From positions 1 through 32,495 of the forward strand of contig JAJYRZ010000006.1 in the NCBI GenBank assembly GCA_021793835.1: a stretch of DNA of 32,495 nucleotides, written 5' to 3'. The stretch is from Actinomycetes bacterium (lineage in GTDB: Bacteria > Actinomycetota > Actinomycetes > Mycobacteriales > Mycobacteriaceae). Below the pieces are notes generated by a model. The model was not told the origin of the DNA. It worked only from the letters and a program-made list of their open reading frames with translations, and searched no databases. Positions 27,067-32,495 of the stretch are shown here, piece after piece. Each line of letters starts with the position of its first letter. Position 1 is the stretch's first letter. The translations under genes and the position numbers were made by a program.

Positions 27067-28305
27067 ATGGATGCAGTGACAACGTGGGACGTCGTGGTGG
27101 TCGGCGGGGGTTTCGCCGGGGTGGCGGTGGCCGATCGCCTCGGTAAAGCCGGGGTGTCGGTACTGCTGGTCGACCGGGTCGACTATCACCAGTTCAAGCC
27201 GCTGAACTATCAGGTCGCCACCGCTGAACTCGGCGCGGCCGAGGTGGGCCGGCCCCTGCGGGAGATCTTCCGGCGCCGCCGCAGCGTGCAGGTCGCGGTC
27301 GACAAGGCGACCGCGGTCGATGCGGCCACGCGCACCGTCACCCTCGCCTCCGGGGCCCGGTGCGCCGGCCGGGTGCTGGTGGTGGCCACCGGGGCGGAGG
27401 CGAACTTCTTCGGCACCCCCGGCGCCGAACACGCCTTCCCGATGTACACGCTCGCCGACGCGGTGCGGCTGCGCGACCGCATGCGCACGGTGCTGGACCG
27501 GGCCGACCGTCCCGGCCGGCCGCCCGCGGAGCTCAGCGTGGTGGTCGTCGGCGGCGGCCCGACCGGGGTGGAGACCGCCGGCGCGATCGCCGACAACCTG
27601 AACTCGGTCATCGCGCGCACCTACCGGGCCGGGGTCGCCGAGGCGGCGACCGTGCACCTGGCCGACCACGGCACCGAACTGCTCAAACCCTTCTCCGAGA
27701 CCTCGCACCGCTATGCGCGCACCGCCCTGGAATCCGCCGGGGTGCGGCTGCACATGGGGGTGGCCGTGGCCGAGATCGCCGCCGACCGGGTGCGTCTGAG
27801 CGACGACTCGGTGCTGCCGGCCGATGTCACCGTGTGGGCGGGCGGTCTGCAGGGCGGCGACCTGCTCACCGATTCGGGGCTGGAGATCGGCCGGGGCGGA
27901 CGGGTGGCCGTGGCCGACACCCTCGAGGTGCCCGGCCATCCCGGGGTCTACGTGCTCGGCGACCTGGCCGCGATCCCCGACGGCACGGGCGGTGTGCTGC
28001 CGCAGCTCGGTTCGGTGGCCCAGCAGTCCGGGGACTGGGCGGCGAAGAACATCCTCGCCGATCTGCGCGGCGGCGCCCGCACCCCGTTCGTCTACCGTGA
28101 CAAGGGCGTGATGGCGATGATCGGCCGCGGTGCCGCGGTCGCCGAGATCGGTGCCTCGCGCAGACAGCTCACCGGGCGCCTGGCCTTCCTGGCCTGGCTC
28201 GGTGTCCACCTGGCGCTGCTGTCGGGCACGCGGGAGAAGATCTCCGCGGCCGCCACCTGGCTGGTGGATTACGGGGTGCGGCTGCGCACTCGCCGCAGCC
28301 GCTAG
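27067..28305 (+). CDS. NAD(P)/FAD-dependent oxidoreductase, type II NADH dehydrogenase-like
   Basis: 'DVVVVGGGFAGVAVADRLGKAGVSVLLVDRVDYHQFKPLNYQVATAEL', 'VVVVGGGPTGVETAGAIAD', 'YVLGDLAAIPDGTGGVLPQLGSVAQQSG'. Confidence 0.92.
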   Translation: MDAVTTWDVVVVGGGFAGVAVADRLGKAGVSVLLVDRVDYHQFKPLNYQVATAELGAAEVGRPLREIFRRRRSVQVAVDKATAVDAATRTVTLASGARCAGRVLVVATGAEANFFGTPGAEHAFPMYTLADAVRLRDRMRTVLDRADRPGRPPAELSVVVVGGGPTGVETAGAIADNLNSVIARTYRAGVAEAATVHLADHGTELLKPFSETSHRYARTALESAGVRLHMGVAVAEIAADRVRLSDDSVLPADVTVWAGGLQGGDLLTDSGLEIGRGGRVAVADTLEVPGHPGVYVLGDLAAIPDGTGGVLPQLGSVAQQSGDWAAKNILADLRGGARTPFVYRDKGVMAMIGRGAAVAEIGASRRQLTGRLAFLAWLGVHLALLSGTREKISAAATWLVDYGVRLRTRRSR

Positions 28306-28361
28306 ACCGGAACCACCGTCGCCGCCCGTCGCCCGCTCACTCCGAGGAGAACCCCGCACCG

Positions 28362-29195
28362 ATGACCGCACACCCGCCGATCCCCGCCGACCTGGCCCGC
28401 TCCTGGATCCTGGTCCCGCCCATGCACCGTCCGCAGCTCGAGGCCGCCCATGCCTCCGGCGCCGACGTGGTGGTCTACGACCTGGAGGACGGCACCGAGG
28501 CCGACAACAAGAAGACGGCGCGGGCGATCGTCGCCGAGCGGCTGCCCCAGCAGCCCGGCTGGGTGCGGGTCAACCCCGCCGACACCCCCTTCTGGGTCGA
28601 GGACCTGGCGCGGCTGCGCAACTGCGACGGACTGGCCGGTGTGGTGCTGGCCGAGACGGTGTCGGCGGCCGAGATCGACCGCACCGCGGCCGCCCTGGAC
28701 CACCGGGTACCGGTGATCCCGCTGATCGAGTCCGCGGCCGGGCTCGAGGCGATCGCACAGATCGTGCGGGCCCGCGCGACGCTGCGGGTGGCCTTCGGGG
28801 TCAACGACTTCCGCCGTGACACCGGCATCGGCGGCGGGGCACTGGCCCTGGCCTATGTGCGGTCCCAGTTGGTGCTGGCCAGCCACGCCGCCGGCATCGC
28901 CGCCCCCATCGACGGGCCGGCCCCGGCCGAGGCGGCAGGTGACGATCTGGCCGCGGCGGTGACGCTGACCGGGGAGATGGGCATGACCGGCAAGCTCGCC
29001 GTGCACGCCGAACAGGTCGCCGCGATCAACACCCACCTGAGCCCCGACGCCCACGACGTCGCGGCGGCCAAGGAACTCATCGCCCGTCTCGGCGAGGGCG
29101 GCCACAACATCACCGACGGCTCGGATCTGCCGCGTCTGGCCCGGGCCAAGACCCTGCTCGAGCACGCCCACCGCTTCGGCGTCGACGGGGCCTGA
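28362..29195 (+). CDS. HpcH/HpaI aldolase/citrate lyase family protein (CitE-like)
   Basis: 'SWILVPPMHRPQLEAAHASGADVVVYDLEDGTEADNKKTAR', 'VIPLIESAAGLEAI', 'GVNDFRRDTG', 'GKLAVHAEQVAAIN'. Confidence 0.9.
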   Translation: MTAHPPIPADLARSWILVPPMHRPQLEAAHASGADVVVYDLEDGTEADNKKTARAIVAERLPQQPGWVRVNPADTPFWVEDLARLRNCDGLAGVVLAETVSAAEIDRTAAALDHRVPVIPLIESAAGLEAIAQIVRARATLRVAFGVNDFRRDTGIGGGALALAYVRSQLVLASHAAGIAAPIDGPAPAEAAGDDLAAAVTLTGEMGMTGKLAVHAEQVAAINTHLSPDAHDVAAAKELIARLGEGGHNITDGSDLPRLARAKTLLEHAHRFGVDGA

Positions 29196-29402
29196 CCGCC
29201 GCGGGCCCGCTGCTTCGTACCGTCCCGCGCAGGGGCCCGCACCGGGACCCGACCGGACCGTATGCGTGTCGGACATCACACGATGGTGTGCGGCGTGGCG
29301 GGAGCCGTCTTGGGCCCCGGGTGCATCTGATGGTGGGCGACACGGCGGCGTGGGGGCTTTCGCGCCGCGACTTCTCCTGACGCGAAGGGGTTCTACAAGA
29401 CG

Positions 29403-29945
29403 ATGAAGGACATCAAGCCGTGGATGGCCGTCGGTGCGCTGGTCGCGGCCGGCGGGCTGCTGGTCGCCTGCGGGAGCTCGGGCGGGATGACGGACGCCAC
29501 CTCCGATCCGGAGGAGATGGCGGAGCTGGTCGAGCAGGGCCTGGCCGGTGAGGAGACGGTCACGTGCGTGGTCAGCGGGACCGACGAGGGCACGGTCTAC
29601 CTCGCCTCCGAGGAGCAGTTCCGCTTCGACGGCGAGGTCGACGGGGAGTCGCCGTCGATGGTCTCCACCGGTGACGAGGTGTTCATCTGGGTCGACGGCG
29701 AGGACACCGGGGCCAGCCTCTCGGGCGCCGAGGTGCCGCTGTTCCAGGCGATGATGGTCGACGAGATCTTCGGTGAGCTGAGCGCCTCGGACGCCGGCGA
29801 CATCGACGAGTGCGGTGTCTACACCGGCGGCGACGGGGTGTTCTCCAAGCCCGACAAGGTCGATTTTCTGACCATCGAGTCCGATGCGGACTTCGCCGAG
29901 CTCGAGGACTCGGCGCCCAGGCTGGTCGATCTGATGTTCGACTGA
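29403..29945 (+). CDS. lipoprotein paralog 3 (short form)
   Basis: Lipobox 'LLVACGSS'; 'ETVTCVVSGTDEGTVYLASEEQFRFD...DEVFIWVDGEDTG...DECGVYTGGDGVFSKPDKVDFLTIESDADFAELE'. Confidence 0.88.
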   Translation: MKDIKPWMAVGALVAAGGLLVACGSSGGMTDATSDPEEMAELVEQGLAGEETVTCVVSGTDEGTVYLASEEQFRFDGEVDGESPSMVSTGDEVFIWVDGEDTGASLSGAEVPLFQAMMVDEIFGELSASDAGDIDECGVYTGGDGVFSKPDKVDFLTIESDADFAELEDSAPRLVDLMFD

Positions 29946-29952
29946 CCGGCCG

Positions 29953-29978
29953 CCGGCTCCCCCGTGTGGGGGAGCCGG
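29953..29978 (+). terminator. hairpin after lipoprotein paralog 3
   Basis: Perfect 11-bp inverted repeat ccggctccccc / gggggagccgg, 4-nt loop. Confidence 0.7.
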
Positions 29979-30115
29979 TGAACAGATGCGCACGGGCCGG
30001 GGCGGTCGGTGCCGGTGGTATGACCGGTATCGGCCGGCCCCGGCCCGCTTGTGTGGAGAAGGTGCGCGCCCGGGGGGATGATGACGCGGTGGGATTCGAT
30101 GTGAAGGGATCAGCG

Positions 30116-30742
30116 GTGCGCAAGGCCGGGTCGTGGACGGGGGTCGGAGTGATGCTTCTGGCAGCGGCCGTGCTCGCCGCTTGCGGCTCGGGAGACGGAG
30201 CCGCGGGCGGGCAGGCGTCACCCGGGCCCGCCCGGCCCGGTTCGCCGGGCCTGGGCGGTGACCGGCCGACGACGACCACGGCCGCGCCGGTCACCGCCAC
30301 CGAGTCGGCCGAGATGTGGGCGCTGATCGAGCAGGGCCTGTCGGGCGAGGAGACGATCACGTGCGTGGTCAGCGGGGATGACGGCGCCGGCCGGTTCTAC
30401 CTGGCCTCGGACCGGATGTTCCGATTCGACCTCACCGGCGGTAGCGACATCCCCTCGGTCGTGTCCACCGGAACGGACGTGTTCGTCTGGGTCGAGGGCG
30501 AGGACACCGGGATCGGCATTCCGCGGGCCGAGGTGCAGATGTTCCAGGACACGATGATCGAAGAGATCTTCGGTGAGCTGAGCGCCTCGGACACCGGCGA
30601 GATCGACGAGTGCCGGACCTACACCGGGGTCGGTGTGTTCGCACCGCCCCGCGATGTGGGCTTCGTGACCATCGAGTCCGAGGCGGACTTCGCCGAACTG
30701 GAGGAGTCGGCGCCGAACCTGGTCGATCTGATGTTCAGCTGA
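30116..30742 (+). CDS. lipoprotein paralog 4 (short form)
   Basis: GTG start; lipobox 'VLAACGSG'; 'ETITCVVSGDDGAGRFYLASDRMFRFD...DECRTYTGVGVFAPPRDVGFVTIESEADFAELE'. Confidence 0.88.
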   Translation: MRKAGSWTGVGVMLLAAAVLAACGSGDGAAGGQASPGPARPGSPGLGGDRPTTTTAAPVTATESAEMWALIEQGLSGEETITCVVSGDDGAGRFYLASDRMFRFDLTGGSDIPSVVSTGTDVFVWVEGEDTGIGIPRAEVQMFQDTMIEEIFGELSASDTGEIDECRTYTGVGVFAPPRDVGFVTIESEADFAELEESAPNLVDLMFS

Positions 30743-30841
30743 TCGGTCGGGCCCGCGATGGCCGGACACGATCCGCATTCGTCGACTCCGGCTCGGCCGG
30801 GCCGAGACCGGGACGTGGTGATCGAGAGAAAGGGGTATGTG

Positions 30842-31387
30842 GTGGTGACGCGGAAGACGGTGATCGGTGTCGCGGCAGGGATGGCAGCCGGTGCTCTGCT
30901 GGTCGCGTGCGGTTCATCGAGCGAGATGGTGGATGTGGCCACCGATGAGGCGGGGATGCGGGCGCTGATCGAGCAAGGCCTGGCCGGTGAAGAGACGATC
31001 ATGTGCGTCGGCGGCGACGGCGAGGTCGACGGCGAGTTCTACATCGCGGCGCAGGACCGGTTCCGCTTCGACATCGACGAGAACGACTACGCCCCGTCGG
31101 TGCTGTCCGCCGACGACCGGGAGTACGTGTGGGTCCCCGGCGAAGACACCGGGGTCACGACCTCCGGTGCGGGGCGCGAGATGTTCGAGTGGCTCACGGC
31201 CGACCACAAGATCGTGGACCTGGCCTCCTCGGAACTGGACGTGATGGACGAGTGCGGGGTCTACACCGGTGGTGACGAGGTGTTCCAGGCTCCCGACGAG
31301 ATCGACTTCGTCACGGTGGACGCGAGCGCCGACGTGGTCGAGTTGCGGGAATCGTCGCCGCGACTGGTCGAGCTGCTGTTCGGTTAG
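30842..31387 (+). CDS. lipoprotein paralog 5 (short form)
   Basis: One of three consecutive GTG codons; lipobox 'LLVACGSS'; 'ETIMCVGGDGEVDGEFYIAAQDRFRFD...DECGVYTGGDEVFQAPDEIDFVTVDASADVVELR'. Confidence 0.86.
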   Translation: MVTRKTVIGVAAGMAAGALLVACGSSSEMVDVATDEAGMRALIEQGLAGEETIMCVGGDGEVDGEFYIAAQDRFRFDIDENDYAPSVLSADDREYVWVPGEDTGVTTSGAGREMFEWLTADHKIVDLASSELDVMDECGVYTGGDEVFQAPDEIDFVTVDASADVVELRESSPRLVELLFG

Positions 31388-31527
31388 GAACCCGCGCCGG
31401 GGCGGGCTCCGGCCGGGTCGCAGGCGTGGCGGGGCCGTCCCCGCAGCAGGTCACCGCTCTGCGCTTTCGCCGCGTCCCGGTTTCGGGTAGGCCTGGGAGG
31501 CTGCCTATGACGACGAGGAGGAGATCT

Positions 31528-32457
31528 GTGGCGAAGACGATGAAACCGTGGTGGATGCTCGGATCGGTGGTGACCGCCGGCGTGTTGCTGGTCGGTTGCG
31601 GGTCCAGCGACGGGGGAGACTCCGGTGACGACGACACTGCCGCATCGGCCGAGGAACTGATGAACGGTCAGGATCCGGAGCCGGAGGGCGAGTTCGCCGA
31701 CATCATCGCCCAGGGCCTGGACGGCGACGAGGTCGTCGAGTGCGTGGGGGAGGACCCCGGCGCATCGACCATCGCGCACATCGACGGTGAGGACCGCATC
31801 CACTTCGAGACCACCATGGACGACCTGACCGCCTCGACCCTGATCGACGGCGACCAGGTGCACCAGTGGAGCGAGGGCGCCACCGAGGGTCTGACCGCCA
31901 AGGGTGAGCTCGCCGACCAGATCAGCCAGGGCATCGTCATGCAGCTCGGCCAGGCCGGTGCGGTGTTCGACGAGTGCAGCGTCTACGACGGCTCGGACGA
32001 GGTCTTCGACAAGCCCTCCTCGGTCGAGTTCAGCGAGGTGTCCAGCCAGGCCGAGACCCTCGCCTGGTTCGCCCAGCGCTACAAGGACGGCGACGGCGAG
32101 AAGATGCTGCAGGAACAGGCCATGGGCGTGCCGGCTCAGCGGGCGGATCTGCTGATGTCGATCGCCCCGCTGCTGTCGCTCGACGATGACGAGCTGGCCG
32201 AGTTCGCCGAGTTCGACGACGAGGAGATGGCGGAGTACCTGGCCACCCTCGGCGGCGACGACCCGGCCGAGCAGGAGGCCCTGGTCGACCAGGCTTTCGA
32301 CGCTCTGGAGCCGGAGCACCGCGCCGAGCTCGAGGAGTACCTGGCCAGCATGCAGGCCGGCGGCATGGGAGGCATGGAAGGGCTCGAGGGCCTGGAAGGG
32401 CTTGAAGGGCTGGAGGGCCTGGACGGTCAGGGCGGTGCACAGACGCCCGGGAACTGA
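31528..32457 (+). CDS. lipoprotein paralog 6 (long form) with Gly-Leu-Glu repeat tail
   Basis: GTG start with GAGGAG SD; lipobox 'LLVGCGSS'; 'DECSVYDGSDEVFDKPSSVEFSEVSS'; 'LVDQAFDALEPEHRAELEEYL'; (GLE)n C-terminus. Confidence 0.88.
   Translation: MAKTMKPWWMLGSVVTAGVLLVGCGSSDGGDSGDDDTAASAEELMNGQDPEPEGEFADIIAQGLDGDEVVECVGEDPGASTIAHIDGEDRIHFETTMDDLTASTLIDGDQVHQWSEGATEGLTAKGELADQISQGIVMQLGQAGAVFDECSVYDGSDEVFDKPSSVEFSEVSSQAETLAWFAQRYKDGDGEKMLQEQAMGVPAQRADLLMSIAPLLSLDDDELAEFAEFDDEEMAEYLATLGGDDPAEQEALVDQAFDALEPEHRAELEEYLASMQAGGMGGMEGLEGLEGLEGLEGLDGQGGAQTPGN
32371..32424 (+). repeat. 9-nt tandem repeat encoding G-[ML]-[ED] x6
   Basis: ggcatggaa gggctcgag ggcctggaa gggcttgaa gggctggag ggcctggac. Confidence 0.9.
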
Positions 32458-32495
32458 TCCGTCTGCGGTGACCGGCGGGGCGGGGGAGGTCAGAT

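Noticed and set aside
28302-30221. 639-aa minus-strand ORF opposite CitE and lipoprotein 3
   Set aside because: Antisense shadow; sense genes have clear SD, lipobox and domain motifs.
1-32495. tRNA/rRNA genes and CRISPR arrays
   Set aside because: No cloverleaf-like, rRNA-like or regularly spaced direct repeats noticed on reading; a tRNAscan-SE/CRISPR finder run would be decisive.

Overview
High-GC actinobacterial (Corynebacteriales-like; Dietzia/Gordonia/Rhodococcus-type gene content) chromosomal window. I support about 27 protein-coding genes, one FMN riboswitch, several hairpin terminators, a parS-like site and some candidate regulatory structures. From left to right: the end of a possible IS256-type element abutting a shortened AbiEi/AbiEii-type toxin-antitoxin pair; mgtE with a long structured leader; a large secreted acidic protein; two tandem UspA proteins; ribBA with an FMN riboswitch; nagB; an MHS-type MFS transporter; a CocE/NonD hydrolase; an ATP-grasp protein; a 4-TM protein; a GNAT protein; an alpha/beta-hydrolase membrane protein; an IclR regulator divergent from a KshA-like Rieske oxygenase; an HSL-type esterase; PadR; a second IclR; a thioesterase; an LpqN-like protein; and a cluster of six paralogous lipoproteins interrupted by an NDH-2-like oxidoreductase and a CitE-like lyase. 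The observations I rate highest are (1) the six-member lipoprotein family with a conserved two-Cys core and an optional C-terminal 'PEHR' domain, (2) a near-perfect parS site at 16685-16700, (3) a three-way-junction RNA plus a 22-codon uORF upstream of mgtE, and (4) a duplicated promoter block in front of the first two lipoproteins. No tool was run; all family calls come from reading motifs by eye.
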